A stretch of 64,000 nt of DNA from Prionace glauca (taxonomy: Eukaryota > Chordata > Chondrichthyes > Carcharhiniformes > Carcharhinidae), in contig CM075760.1 of assembly GCA_037974335.1 (NCBI GenBank), positions 28,100,402-28,164,401 on the forward strand, read 5' to 3'. The notes below the pieces were generated by a model. That model was not told where the DNA came from. It did not search any database and was given only the letters and a program-made list of their open reading frames with translations. The translations under genes were made by a program, and so were the position numbers. This document shows positions 21,479-33,189 of the stretch, one piece after another (positions within the stretch are counted from its first letter, which is position 1; the number at the start of each line of letters is the position of its first letter).

Positions 21479-21492
21479 CCACAAGAGGGAGC
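21479..21492 (+). promoter_or_regulatory. CTCF-like motif
   Basis: CCACAAGAGGGAGC matches 12 of 14 positions. It lies 300 bp downstream of the disrupted receptor's stop codon. Confidence 0.3.
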
Positions 21493-22387
21493 GCCCTCAC
21501 TGTGTTTGTGTGTTCATTGCAGCAGGACTTGAGTGGAATGAAGGAGGATAGTGTTATTGTCAATCTATTCATGTTATATGAATGTATTTCTTTTGTTAAA
21601 AGCTAATTGGCCATCCAGTGATTCTGTTCATTCACATTACTAAATTTCTTACATGGCATCTGAATGGAACAGAAATGAAAATGGTGTTTTGTTTTACAGA
21701 GCTGCCTAAGATGAATTTCACCTCACATGTCAAGGAGAAATAGCCAGAGATAACAAGATACATTTCCGTTTAAACTTAAATCAAACCTTTTGAAATTTCT
21801 ACTTTACTATTTTTACGACGAGATTGCCAAGATATTTTCCTGCATTTTTCAACTCCTCTCTGAATTTCCTCTGTGTCACTGCATAAATACACGTGTTAGT
21901 GCAACAGCTCAGCAGCTGAAGCATGTTTCCACTTTCCTGGCGAATGAATTTGGGGTCGTTGAAATTGGTTCCTGAGAAATAAGATTCATTTGTAATTTTC
22001 GTATACAGGAAATCCACAATGTATGTCATCCACAAAAGAATAAAGCTTCCCGAGATGGTGAAAAGTAAAACAATAGACTTCTTCCTGTTCTTCACTTCTG
22101 GATCACTTTGATTCTCTCCATTGCTGTTAGTCCGGAGTCTCCGGCGGGATCTATTGGCCGCCAGGATGTGTCTCACGGTCAGTGCATTAAACAACAAAAT
22201 CAGAAGGAATGGTAGAAAAGGATTTAATAGACGTGCAAACCAGTCATAGACTGCCCACGAGAAGGAAGTGTAGTAGATTGATTTTATCTTACAAAACCAA
22301 GGCACATTGTTCACTATATAGACTGGTTCATATATAAAGTACGACGGAATCCTTTTCAAACAGTTCAACACACAAACCGTCCCTATC

Positions 22388-22967
22388 CAGCCGCAGCTGG
22401 AGTACTGTGTGCAGTTTTGGGCGCCACACCTGCGCAAGGATATTTTGGCCCTGGAGGGAGTGCAGAGGAGGTTTACTAGGCTGATACCAGAGTTGAGGGG
22501 ATTGAGCTATGAGGAGAGGCTGAATAAACTAGGCTTGTACTCGTTAGAGTTTAGAAGAATGAGGAGAGATCTCATTGAGACGTATAAGATGATGAATGGG
22601 ATGGATAGGATAGAGGTGGAGAGACTCTTCCCGCTCAAAAAAGACAGTAGGACCAGGGGGCACAGCCTCAAGATAAAGGGGAGGCGGTTTAGAACAGAGT
22701 TGAGGAGGAACTTCTTCACTCAAAGGGTGGTGAATCTCTGGAATTCTCTGCCCGTTGAAGTGGTGGAAGCTGCCTCGCTAAATATTTTTAAGAAGCGGGT
22801 TGATGGGTTTTTGATAAGAGAAGGGATTAAAGGTTATGGGGAGAGGGCGGGAAGGTGGAACTGAGCCACGACAGATCAGCCATGATCTTATTGAATGGCA
22901 GGGCAGGCTCGAAGGGCTAGATGGCCTACTCCTGCTCCTATTTCTTATGTTCTTCTGTTCTTATGTT
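22388..22967 (+). mobile_element. CR1 LINE 3' end inside a receptor exon
   Basis: Encodes LEYCVQFWAPHLRKDI to the C-terminal tail of CR1 RT and finishes with TTATGTTC-type repeats (TTATGTTCTTCTGTTCTTATGTTC). 5'-truncated. Target duplication CTATC at 22383-22387 and 22968-22972. Nearly identical to the 13.5 kb and 45.0 kb copies. Confidence 0.93.
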
Positions 22968-23551
22968 CTATCACCACATCGGCTGTTTTTACAGTGCAAT
23001 AGTTTGTCCGCAATTTCTGGCAGCAAATGGCTACATAACGATCAAAGGTGAAAAATAAGGTTAGCCAAACAGAGCACTCCATGATTGCATATATTATCAC
23101 AGAACTCAGAGTGCAGGCTGGAGTCAATGACATAAAACTTACTGGAAAATAAATGCCAATAATCCGATTGAATATCACAGCAATGACAACGACAAGGAGA
23201 TCCGTCACTGCCATGGCAATTAGATACCGAGTAATGCATTTGGAGAGACCACACCTTCCTCGGGACAGAATCACAATCGCCACCACGTTAACTGAGAGGA
23301 AAAGGAAAATTAAAGTTGTGAAGTTATTCAACAAATTCCTAATAAGCACTTGGGTGTGACAGACCTATCTGAACATTTTTGCCATTTCACCTTCGTTAGA
23401 AGAGATGGCTGTTCTTGTTTTTTGTCTCAGTGTCAATTGTGTTTCAGAAAGAGCTACAAGGGTAACCTTCAAATATTTCGCACCTTTGAGGCAAACTGTT
23501 TCCCAAGTCTCTCAACAGGAAAGTGTTGCAGCACAATCTGACATCTAACAA

Positions 23552-24225
23552 CATAAGAACATAAGAAATAGGAGCAGGAGTAGGCCATCTAGCCCTTCGA
23601 GCCTGCCCCGCCATTCAATAAGATCATGGCTGATCTGTCTTGGCTCAGTTCCACATTCCCGCCCTCTCCCCATAACCCTTAATCCCCTCTCTTATCAAAA
23701 ACCCATTAACCCACGTCTTAAAAATATTTAGCGAGCACTCCCTCCAAGGCCAAAATATCCTTACCTAAGTACGGCGCCCAAAACTGCACACAGTACTCCA
23801 GCTGCGGCCTCACCAATGCCATATACAGCCGCAGCAAGACCTCCCTACTTTTATATTCAATCCCCTTCGCTATGAAGGCCAGCATCCCATTCTCCTTCCT
23901 GATCACCTGCTGCACCTGCAAGCTGGGTTTTTGTGACTCATGCACAAGGACCCCGAGGTCCCTCTGCACCGTCGTCTGCTGCAGTTTTTCGCTACGTAAG
24001 TAATAGTCCTTCCTACCATTCTTCCTACCAAAGTGGACCACCTCGCACTTGCCAACATTAAATTCCATTTGCCATTTCCTGGCCCATTCGCCCAGCCTAT
24101 CTAGATCCTTCTGTAGACTCTCCACACCCTCCTCACAATTGGTCTTTCCTCCAATCTTGGTGTCATCAGCAAATTTCGACACCCTACACTCGGTTCCCTC
24201 CTCCAGATCATCTATATATCTATAA
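23552..24225 (-). mobile_element. CR1 LINE with an internal deletion
   Basis: The 3' end at 23,552 and the RT segment (KFADDTKIGG, DKIG-type tail missing) are joined directly near 23,733, losing about 300 bp that the 13.5 kb copy has. It sits in the intron of the disrupted receptor, opposite in orientation to the exonic insertion. Confidence 0.88.
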
Positions 24226-24229
24226 CATG

Positions 24230-26080
24230 AGCAGGTATTAATTATGTTAAGTGCTGAATAACTGGACGACGAAATACGCTTAAGGAAAGCATGTGGGGAG
24301 CAGAATGAGGCAGAAAGGCAATGTGATTCAGGGCAATATTTACAAAGTTAAGGACTTGAAAGGCTGAAGATCCCCAGGTTGTGTCCGAAATTTGGCATTC
24401 AACCTTTGTATCATGTATTCCACAAACGACGCAGTCTGTAAGTAATGTTTACATGTCAGTTACAGTTGTTAAACTGTATAATGTGATAAAGATTCAGTTT
24501 GACTTGTTAGAATTCCACGGGAATGTTTTCAGTAGGTAGGATGTGTCAAGTTAATACAATTTAAGGAGCTTCAGATGGTTTGCTTTAGAAATCCTGCTGG
24601 CTTGGAAACAGCAGTTTCCATTCTGCTGAGCAATCATATTAAGTGTTCCATGATGAGAAGCGAAACATTATATATCGACTGGAGTTTCAAAGAGTAAAAG
24701 GCGACCTCGTTGAAAGAGAATTCTCAGCAGGCGTGACAGAATATATACTAGGATGTTGTGTCCACTCATAGTGGAACATTGCCCAATGTTTGTATTCCTG
24801 CAAACGTATTCTCATAGCAACTATAGGTTTCAAAGACATGAACAGCCTCTATTCCTTATACGCATGCTGGCAAGTACAACCACAAAGTATTGAATGTGTC
24901 AGAGACTTAATGAGTAAGTCTTGAGTCTAAATAAATATATAATTAAATGATGAAATGATAGGCTACCACTGAGCAAATAAGGTTTTAGAAGATGAATGGA
25001 AAAGATTATATCATGTTCTTTGTTGCCATGTTCAGCAATAACTCCATAAAACAGCGGCATGTGAAATTAATCACTTAGTAGAATGACTTACTCGGAACCC
25101 CAATGGCAGCGATAATTGGATAGTAAATGCCATAAATTACACCACTGATTTGCCCATGCATTCTGTATGAGAAACAGTGAAGGATTCTCTATGACAAGGT
25201 CAAATAAACACACATTTATACTGTTGGAAATCTATAGGGAGGCAATTAACTTCCACAATTATTAACAGTTCATTAAACAGATTAAGTAGTAACTTTCCAT
25301 GCTCATTCAGATAGGGGTTTAGGATGTTGCGAGACCGTAGAGAGGCAGTGATCCGTGCAGCCTAACATAGCTTAGAATTAATTACTAATACTTGCGCAAA
25401 TATAAGACATGCTTATCATGTGGAATACTCATGATCAAGAATTACCTAAGAAATATTATAGCCATGATGCTGAAGCCAGCATAGCTCAGTGACATTCGAA
25501 CAGAAGGCAATCGGAATGGCAATGATAGTCATATAGTGTTGAATGTACTCACATAACTGAAGTAAAAGTCACCTGTAACATATAGTTCCTCACAAAAGTT
25601 ATTTCCATACAGTATAAATGATCCCGGCAGAGGCCATCAGTCATCCATACCAGAGAACCTGCATTCTCACAACACATTTACGCATTAACGCTAAGCATCA
25701 TAAAATTGTCCAAAAGCTCACCACGTGGGAGTGTCAATAAAGTTCAGACTGAAGAACAAATGGAAATTATCAAATATTTTTTATAGTAGTCCCAGGCCTT
25801 GTGATTGTTACAGTCGTTTCTTTCACTGAACCACATTGCTGTTGTGCTGGTCAGGTCTACCTTGGATATTACATGAGGGACCATTTCTGATGGTTTACAA
25901 GTGAATAAAGGCCACAGATTGTGAATAAAAACAAATTTTGCTATAGACGATTAGAAAGATAAAACAATTTGTAATATGTGGAAGGTAAAACATTCAAGGG
26001 CTTTAGGGAGGAATCGTAGATGAGATGTTAGTTTACAAGGGCATGTGTCAAAAGTCTGTTTGAGAAGTTGCTGATGACAG
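24230..26080. other. Intron and upstream DNA of the disrupted receptor
   Basis: AT-rich, with no recognised element other than receptor exon 1 at 25,092-25,161. Confidence 0.5.
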
Positions 26081-26117
26081 TGGATCTGAAGCAGAGAGGG
26101 AGTTATTCACACCAAAC

Positions 26118-26275
26118 ACAGTCTCTCTCATTCTCTCTCACACACACAACACAAGGTGATTAGGACGGTAAATACATGGGGTTACGGGGATAGGGCCGGG
26201 GTGGGATCAGGTGCAGGATAGATGGGCCGAATGAGTTCTCTCTGCATTGTCGGGGTTCCATACTCACAGAAACTG
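26118..26275 (+). mobile_element. CT/CA microsatellite and SINE tail
   Basis: A (CT)n(CA)n run at 26,118-26,150 is followed by GGGGTTACGGGGATAGGG and GGATAGATGGGCCGAATGA, the tail wording of the local SINE family. Confidence 0.6.
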
Positions 26276-26880
26276 CTGATATCTAACTGGAGTGTATGGT
26301 GATTTGTAGTGACAATGATTCTTTAATTTTTATTGATTATAACTCTGGTTTGGAAGGTCATTAAACAATGTCAGCTACCCAGTAGTCACATTGCCACATC
26401 ACTGTTTTTCATCTGTTAGCTTCACTAATTTGGGCGAAGATATACTGAGTGAGTTGTTGTACATGAAAAAACGATATGGTCCAGACATTACAACCCTCCA
26501 TCGACATACTATTCATGTTTCCTCTTTTCGTCCTTGAGATGAACATTCACTAGCAGCAGTAGAAGAATCAGTAGAAGAGCGGAAATATTTCCTGGTGACG
26601 GACAGTCGATATTTCCTGACAGTCTGGCTATTGAATTCACTCAAAAATAATGTAGATTGAATCCTGATAGTCTGGGGATTGAATTCACTCTGTAAATAAT
26701 GAAGATAATCGACACAAATGAAATAAATGAAGTGTTTCAATTAATGAAACATTTGAGAACAAAGAGGAGAATGCAGAACAACATTTATTCCAGCCCATCC
26801 ATGGATATATCCATCAATTCATTCACTGATTCCAGAAGCAAAATGTTCTGGTATCCAAATGTCACTGATTGTTACATCAT

Positions 26881-26910
26881 ATAAGAACATAAGAAATAGG
26901 AGCAGGAGTC
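26881..26910 (-). mobile_element. Tiny CR1 3'-terminal fragment
   Basis: About 30 bp identical to the CR1 3' end (ATAAGAACATAAGAAATAGG), the shortest copy in the window. Confidence 0.7.
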
Positions 26911-27715
26911 ACCCAGTCTCCTCTCTATTGTTTTCGGGCAGACAGTAGCACATATTTAATTGAACTTGACCAGTAATTGGGATGTCCGGGTTAGTACTGT
27001 GGCGGCACGGGAACAAATGCCATCAGAGAGCTGGTGAATTTGAAGGCAATTTGAATGGAATTTGGAATACCCACTAACACTTGCCATGGAACCTCTCGAT
27101 TCACCAGTGAACGGAATCCTCCATCATATCCTAAACTCAATTACATTTGTCTCCAGATGGAGGGCAATATGACTAACTCTTCAAAATGTATTCTCTGCCT
27201 TATAGTCTGCTTGTATTTCCTGTTGACCATCAACCCATCCATCAAATGTCATAATCATTGGCGCGATCCTCCATTGGATTGTTGTTGCTAAGAAGGACAA
27301 CACAAGTTGAATAATTTCCCTTTCCTTGGAGATCAGAGCACTTTCGTCCACAATCTAAAAAAGTATAATATTATCTCCAGCGTTGTTGCAGGGTAGGTTT
27401 CTTTATAAATGGACGTCAAACAGATATTTTATTCACTGCACAAACACCCCAGATGCTTCCTGTTGTTGACCTCGGACTTTTGAGTCTCTCTGGCTGCAGT
27501 CGGCTGGGTTGCTTTTAAATACCGTGCGGGGCAGTTTAAGATAAATCCGAGTGATCAAAATGGGATCTATCTATTCAAACTATAAATGTTTCATCTGCAC
27601 AGCCATGACACTTTTAGATGATATTTCAACTGAAGAAATCTATTCAGTGACAATCGTGTCCACTTTTAAGGTAAGCACCATGATAAAATAGTAACTTGAC
27701 CATTTAACATCTTCT
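26911..27715. other. Intergenic DNA
   Basis: No supported gene. Confidence 0.4.
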
Positions 27716-27717
27716 TA

Positions 27718-27878
27718 TTCATTCATGGGACATGGGTACCACTGGCGGGCCACCAGTAATTGCCCTTCTCCAGTCAGGCTTGGAGGGCAGTTGAGAGTCA
27801 ACCATATTGCTGTGGCTCTGGAGTCACATGTAGGCCAGACCAGGTAAAGACAGCAGATTTCTTCCCTCAAGGACATTA
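27718..27878 (+). repeat. Interspersed repeat, second copy
   Basis: Same family and orientation as 17,465-17,625. Confidence 0.75.
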
Positions 27879-27879
27879 C

Positions 27880-29160
27880 AACGAGGACATGATTTAATTC
27901 ATAGAATTTCCAAAAGAAGAGTATGCTAGTTCTTAAAGTCCGCTTGATAGTAATTTAGTGAAGTAGGGGTGCTACTACTGAGCGGAAAAACATGCTTCAG
28001 TGGAATGTAACACATCTATGCCTGTGATATCGCGTAATATGCCATAAAGTCCTGATATCCTGTGCTCCCAACACCAGTGAATGTTAGACGGCCCATCAAA
28101 TAAACTACAATGGTTTGAATGCCGAAGGAGAACTTTACTGATCGCGTATCCGTTCCAATTCATTAACTTCTGTGTCAGATGCTGGTGTAAATGTAAATAT
28201 TTCTCTGTCAACTTACTAGTTTGTCATTAGCACAATAGCAAGCGTGTTTGGCGTGGGGGCATTTCAACAATTGAAAGGAGTAATAACGTAAAAAAAGTGA
28301 GGTGGTTCTTGTTCTTTGTAGACCTATAATGCATAACGATAGCCATTCAGGTTTTAAATAGAATCACTCCCTCCCCGCATTTAGTTACATAAATGGATCA
28401 AAATTCGTCTGATCGATGCAACTTCATTGTTGGAATCAGGTAGAGACCCGGGACGTTGCAAATTAGACACGACAGATGCCCCATTCCAATTTGTCTGTCA
28501 CTGCCTTCCCCGGCACAGTCAGCCTCCCTCCCCCTTCAACCACGAAGAAGAGAGGAGCCAAAACGTTATATCTGCTAGATGCCCACTGGCGACTCCTCAA
28601 CTACCTTCCTTCCTCTACTCGCCTGGTCACTCATGGGCTTTCTGCCTTTTCAACGTTCCCCTGCGGCGTGGTGACTTTCTGAACGTGCTATCGACGACTT
28701 GCTCAGCTATGGAGATGCTCCATCTTGTATTTCTTCGGCCTCAGCTTTGAAATGTGGTTAGCCGCTGGCTGCATTTGGACCAACTTCCTGAACACGTGGT
28801 CACTAGTGACACCTGAAGCTTGTACTGTTGCCACATCGAACAATCGAAGCATGTGATAGGTGCAAGTTCCCCTGCCATGACAACCTTTAAGCTCACCCCT
28901 CTAGTCCCCAGCCGCTCCACGCCACCCCCCCTCCTCCCCCCACCTCCATACACACACATACAAGCACCCACACACAAAGCCGCAACCATGCACCAATTGG
29001 CTGCCTGGACACGTCAGAAAAGTTAGCTGGCAAGCTACTTTGCATGCTGTGTACGGGATTCATGGTCATATGCTGGCAAATACGGTAATAGGATTCATCA
29101 AGTTGATTGAATGTGCAGTGTACATTTCAGTACACCATAGAATTTGGACGCAATATTCAG
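27880..29160. other. Intergenic DNA with a C/CA-rich patch
   Basis: 28,915-28,985 is C-rich then CA-rich low-complexity sequence. Otherwise nothing recognised. Confidence 0.45.
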
Positions 29161-29167
29161 CACAAAC

Positions 29168-29925
29168 ATGCCTTCAGATTCTTACTGTGATTGCTGGCCT
29201 AGAACAATATCCGCCAACCTATTATTTTTGCTCATGATCCTTCAAACGAGTGAGTATTTTGGGCGATTATCACCGTTTTATTTCATTGATGTTTATTCGA
29301 TTTTACTGTAATATTTATTCCCCTCATTGGGGATGCCATGGTTCCTCAAGTTTTATTCTTGGACAAATGAGTTTTGTGAGTTTCTGTGTGTATCTGTTTA
29401 TAACTGTATATGCGTTTGTCTGTAATAGAGAACTTATATGGTGAAAGAGAGAATATGTTTTTGTAATTGTGTGTGACAGAGAGAGAGAGAGAATGTATTT
29501 TCATCTGTAGGGGTGCATGCGTTTGAGCGAGAGAGAAATTTTGCTCAAAACGTGTTTCATTTTTAATCAAAAACACATCTAAAAATTATGTTTGTCGCAT
29601 TCTGTGACTTTTTCCAGCGCAGAGCCGGCCGGATGAACTTCTCCAAAAGCCCGCAGTAGTAGCAGTAAGTGAAGGGGATACCGTGGTGTTGTCCTGTCAC
29701 TACCCCGCCACATACACAACAGCTTACCTATATTGGTATGTACAGTACCCGGGACAGGGCCTTCAGTACATGCTGGCCAGACATACTGCTGGAGGTGACA
29801 AGAACGCACCGGCATTTGGAAAGCTGTTTTCTGCTGTACAGAATAGAACTAACACAAACATCCCTTTGAACATCACAGGCACTCAGCTTTCTGACTCAGC
29901 CATGTATTACTGCGCGGCGATGAAG
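29168..29925 (+). CDS. T-cell receptor V segment without a clear RSS
   Basis: The leader exon 29168-29249 contains a hydrophobic core (NLLFLLMILQT) and ends in phase 1 at GTGAGT. The V exon starts at 29618 after TTTTTCCAG. Landmarks: DELLQKPAVVAVSEGD, VVLSCHY, YLYWYVQYPGQGLQYML, a FR3 with FSAVQNRTNTNIPLNI, and LSDSAMYYCAAM. The domain has every conserved residue and no stop. The leader start is less sure because the ATG-to-core stretch (MPSDSYCDCWP) is polar. After YYCAAMK there is no convincing heptamer-23-nonamer; CACCAAA with ATTCCATGG is poor. It may be an open-frame but unrearrangeable V. The pseudogene at 2.5 kb is of related style. Confidence 0.82.
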
Positions 29926-30277
29926 CACCAAATGGCCACTGCAGGGGCGGCATGTATTCCATGGATCCCTTAATTGTCCTGAAAATAAATGGCTTGCTAC
30001 TGGGTTCAGAGATTTGTTCAGAGTCAATCTGGAGTCGCATGTCGGTCAGGTTAAAGAAGGACGGCGGTGTTCTCGCCTAACGCCCTGAGGGACATTGTTG
30101 AGTAAATTAATTTTCCATGTCAAACGATGAAAATTCACGATCACCATTATTGATATTAATTTTCAATCACGGGCTTTGTTAATTTAACGTTTACCAGTTT
30201 CAAATGTTAGAATTGAATCAATTGGTGTGGAAGATAAACGTGGCCCTCTGACTAATTAGCGGAATCATGTTCTCACA

Positions 30278-30400
30278 TAGAACACTACAGCACAAACAGG
30301 CCCTTCGGCCCACAATTTGCACCGATCACATCCCTATCTACCAGGCCATAGAACTATCTGTAACTCCAAATCCCATAGTTAACATGTCCACTGTTTTCTC
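30278..30400 (-). mobile_element. LINE/SINE 3'-end fragment
   Basis: Plus-strand AGAACACTACAGCACAAACAG and CCCTTCGGCCCACAATTTG are the complement of the GGGCCGAAGGGCCTGT end seen at 15.3, 32.9 and 39.0 kb. Confidence 0.65.
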
Positions 30401-30838
30401 GACAAGGGATGTTATTTTCGAGACAATGCAACAATGACTGCATTGCGAAAGTACCACATTGGCTATAACATGTTTTAGGATAACTGGTGGTGCTGAAATG
30501 TATTTGGTTCCAGTTTCCAGTTCGACAAATTGGCTTAACTTTTAATGATTTATCTGATGATTTTGCTGCTGATAATGAACACTATAAAGCGCTGAAAGTT
30601 TTTCTTAGTCTCTAACGCCGACGTTACACAAAGTGTTGGTGTTTCATATGCCCTATTAAAACATTTCCCCTTCTCTGTTCTGATCTTGATTAGTCCAATT
30701 TATTTTTCAATTACTTGAAATTGAGTTAAATAATGTGATCATCAGAATGAACTTCGAGCGGAAATCTGTGGTCTCAGTAGCATTTGCAGCAACTGAATAT
30801 TTTTCTACGCACACCCTTACACTCAGTTATTGTTTCTA

Positions 30839-30968
30839 TCAGGCGTTACACGTAGATGTGAAACTGCCGTTAGAACCGGAAGTGCACCTGAAGCTGACTG
30901 AGGTAACTGGGACCGCAACTGCCAATCTCAGCTATGGCAGCAGCGAGGAGCTCCACCTCCCGAGCTAG
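30839..30968 (+). pseudogene. Possible remnant of a V-segment FR1
   Basis: After an acceptor-like TGTTTCTATCAG the frame reads LKLTEVTGTATANLSYGSS, resembling FR1 of a V domain (VTEGxTATLNCSY) with Ser in place of Cys, and stops soon after. No FR2, FR3 or RSS follows. Weak; could be chance. Confidence 0.25.
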
Positions 30969-31691
30969 CGGTTAAACTGACAACTGTGCACTTTTTTTTT
31001 CCTCAAAGAAGCTTCATTCGGGTAAATGTGACAGAATGAGCATTTCATTCATTGGAAGACTGATTTTGCAAGTTAAGTTCACAGTGAGAACGTAAGGTAA
31101 AAAAAAAACTCTGCTGAAAAAGTGCTAACTGAAAGTTGAGCAGAATTGTCCATAAGTCAAATTATAAACTTATAAATCCCTTTGAATTTGTGTAATATTA
31201 ATCCCGGATACTGAAAATCGTGCCTGAACTAAACAGTGATAAAAGATCCGTTATCTACAATATATTCCCTGCAAGTTATCAATGTGTGTCACATTCTGTG
31301 TTCGCTATGTCGTACATACGACATCAGTGAATTTCAATCTATCGCTGTTAAATTAAAGCAATCCGAGTTTTCAGCAGTGCCAGTGATTACTGTACGTTCA
31401 GTGTGTGAATCGCGGCATTGTGCATTGATGCCATTGAATGATACATGTTACTTCCTTCTAAATATCATTATCCGCTTTGAAATTTCAATCTTTGCAGTTT
31501 GTGCGATTGGATCAGTTACTGCCCGAATTTCAGGAGACTGGCGGCTGTCCCCTACTCCAAACATTGAATGTTATGACACATGAGCGGGAGCAGAAGAAGG
31601 AGACACCGAGCCTCAATACGGGTAGAACCAGCGGTAACACATTGCCAGTGTCTGCAGTTTTCTAAGTACATACACGTAAAGACAAACGACA

Positions 31692-32139
31692 ATGTGGTTG
31701 TTCGTTATCTGTGCCATGTTTGGAGCGTTTATTGCAGGTAATTAATTTGAGTGCAATTTTGAATAAACCGCGAACAGCACTTTGGTATCTAGTCACAGTT
31801 TAATGTTTGACTCTGCTTCCCATTAAATCCAGGTTTCAGTCAGGAATTCTCTGTCACCCAACACCCTCCAACAGTGATTAGGACAGAAGGAGGCATTTCA
31901 ACTTTAAATTGCATCTACTTCACGACAGAAGATTCCTTCAATTTGTTCTGGGTCCGGCAATTCCCTGGGAGAGAACCACAAATACTAATTCGCAGATTTT
32001 CGGTTGGTTACGAAATTAAAGCAGATTTTGCTCGAAGCCGTTTCTCCTCTGGGCTGGACATTTCGAATGGAAGGTTTAGCTTAACCGTGTCCAAATTACA
32101 GCTCTCTGATACAGCCATGTACTACTGCACGCTGACTCT
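31692..32139 (+). CDS. T-cell receptor V segment, two exons
   Basis: Leader exon 31692-31737 (MWLFVICAMFGAFIA) ends at GTAATT. The V exon 31833-32139 follows acceptor AAATCCAG. Mature start GFSQEFSVTQHPPTV, FR1 Cys in TLNCIY, FR2 NLFWVRQFPGREPQILI, FR3 IKADFARSRFSSGL, end LSDTAMYYCTLTL. WVRQFPG is closer to heavy-chain V wording than the WYRQ of its neighbours, but the FR3 is TRAV/TRDV-like. Open frame with an acceptable RSS. Probably functional. Confidence 0.9.
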
Positions 32140-32178
32140 CACAGCGATATCAACCTGTTCAACACTCGTACAATAACT
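32140..32178 (+). other. 23-RSS of the V segment at 31.7 kb
   Basis: Heptamer CACAGCG (32140-32146), 23 bp spacer, nonamer ACAATAACT (32170-32178). Two departures from consensus, so probably weaker. Confidence 0.82.
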
Positions 32179-32619
32179 GGAGGATCTGTGACATAGAGCT
32201 CAGCTCGACATGCGGCTGGTCAGACTAACAATGAATGGAATATTAATGGATAAATGATGTGAGGCAATCGTCACAGGATAAACAGGACCGAGCTTTTCAG
32301 AAATATTTTCATTGCAACCAATATCGGGATCCTCATCGAACCAGCAACTGAAGCTGTTCTGTACAATGCATAGAGTTCGATATTCTTTTTCACTAGTCAG
32401 CAATCTAAAGTCAAATCAAGATCTATTAGGCACTATATCAAGCGAAATGCTAAAGATGTTCTAAAGCGGTTGATTTTATATATGCTTTAATGAATAATGA
32501 CATTTCTTCGATTAAGCCAAGACTGGGTGAGTGTCGTTCAAATAAATTGAAAGTATTTCAAGGTGATTATGGAAGTTCAATTCACTGCGGTCAGATTTCC
32601 TGATTGGATGGTTGCTTTA

Positions 32620-33185
32620 GTGGCCAGCAATGTTTTAGCAGTGAGCTTGCACATTCTCCCCGTCTCTGTAAGGGTTTCCGCCGGGTGTTCTGGCTTCCTC
32701 CACAGAGACGTACAGGCGCACAGCAGATACTGGGGCATACACAGATACAGTGGATCACACAAAATTAAGGCCATTCACACAGAGATACTGGGGCATAAAC
32801 ATAAACAAGGGCTCAAAAACATGCTGTTAGGTTGATTGGTGTAACAAACTGTCTCTAAATTAGTCTTCCCTCAATCTTCCCCAATAGGCGTAGGCAAAGG
32901 CCATAGGTAGAGGAGGGCACTCATAATGTTAAAATGGCGGCGCGTTGGGCCGAAGGGCCTGTTTCCTGTGCTGTGTTGGTCTTTGTTCTTTGGATTAGCC
33001 ATGGTAAACTGGACCCCCATTTTCCCAAGATTTACCATGCGTGGGGTTTCTGGGGTAGGGCGGGGCGAGGGCTCTTTCAGGGAGTTGTTGTATTAGAAAG
33101 ATGCTCTGTCAAAGTCGGTGCAGCCTCCATGGGACCAGCGCCCGTCCTTTGCTCTGTATGGCTTCTATGATTATATGAACGCCGT
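32620..33185 (+). mobile_element. SINE body, LINE end and SINE tail fragments
   Basis: 32,645-32,710 matches the SINE body (TTGCACATTCTCCCCGTCTC). 32,935-33,000 is a LINE end (GGGCCGAAGGGCCTGTTTCC). 33,000-33,180 is a SINE tail (GTCGGTGCAGCCTCCATGG, GCTTCTATGATT). All same orientation, diverged. Confidence 0.6.
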
Positions 33186-33189
33186 AATT

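Larger units (their letters stand above)
21799..25161 (-). pseudogene. GPR139-like receptor gene disrupted by a CR1 insertion
   Basis: Exon 1 is 25161-25092: MHGQISGVIYGIYYPIIAAIGVP, phase-1 donor GTAAGT. Exon 2 starts at 23291 after the acceptor TTTTCCTCTCAG and encodes TM1 (VVAIVILSRGRCGLSKC) to TM3 (FTFDRYVAICCQKL). A CR1 LINE occupies 22388-22967. The receptor resumes at 22387 and continues through VNNVPWFC, TM5, TM6 and TM7 (CTNTCIYAVTQ) to the stop at 21799. CTATC flanks the insertion on both sides, and LINE plus one flank copy total 585 bp (195 codons). Apart from the insertion the reading frame is open, so the loss looks recent. A second CR1 sits in the intron. Function of the parent: orphan-type class A receptor. 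Confidence 0.93.

Noticed and set aside
28427-28750. 107-codon frame in intergenic DNA
   Set aside because: No domain, no splice context, C-rich composition; not supported as a gene.
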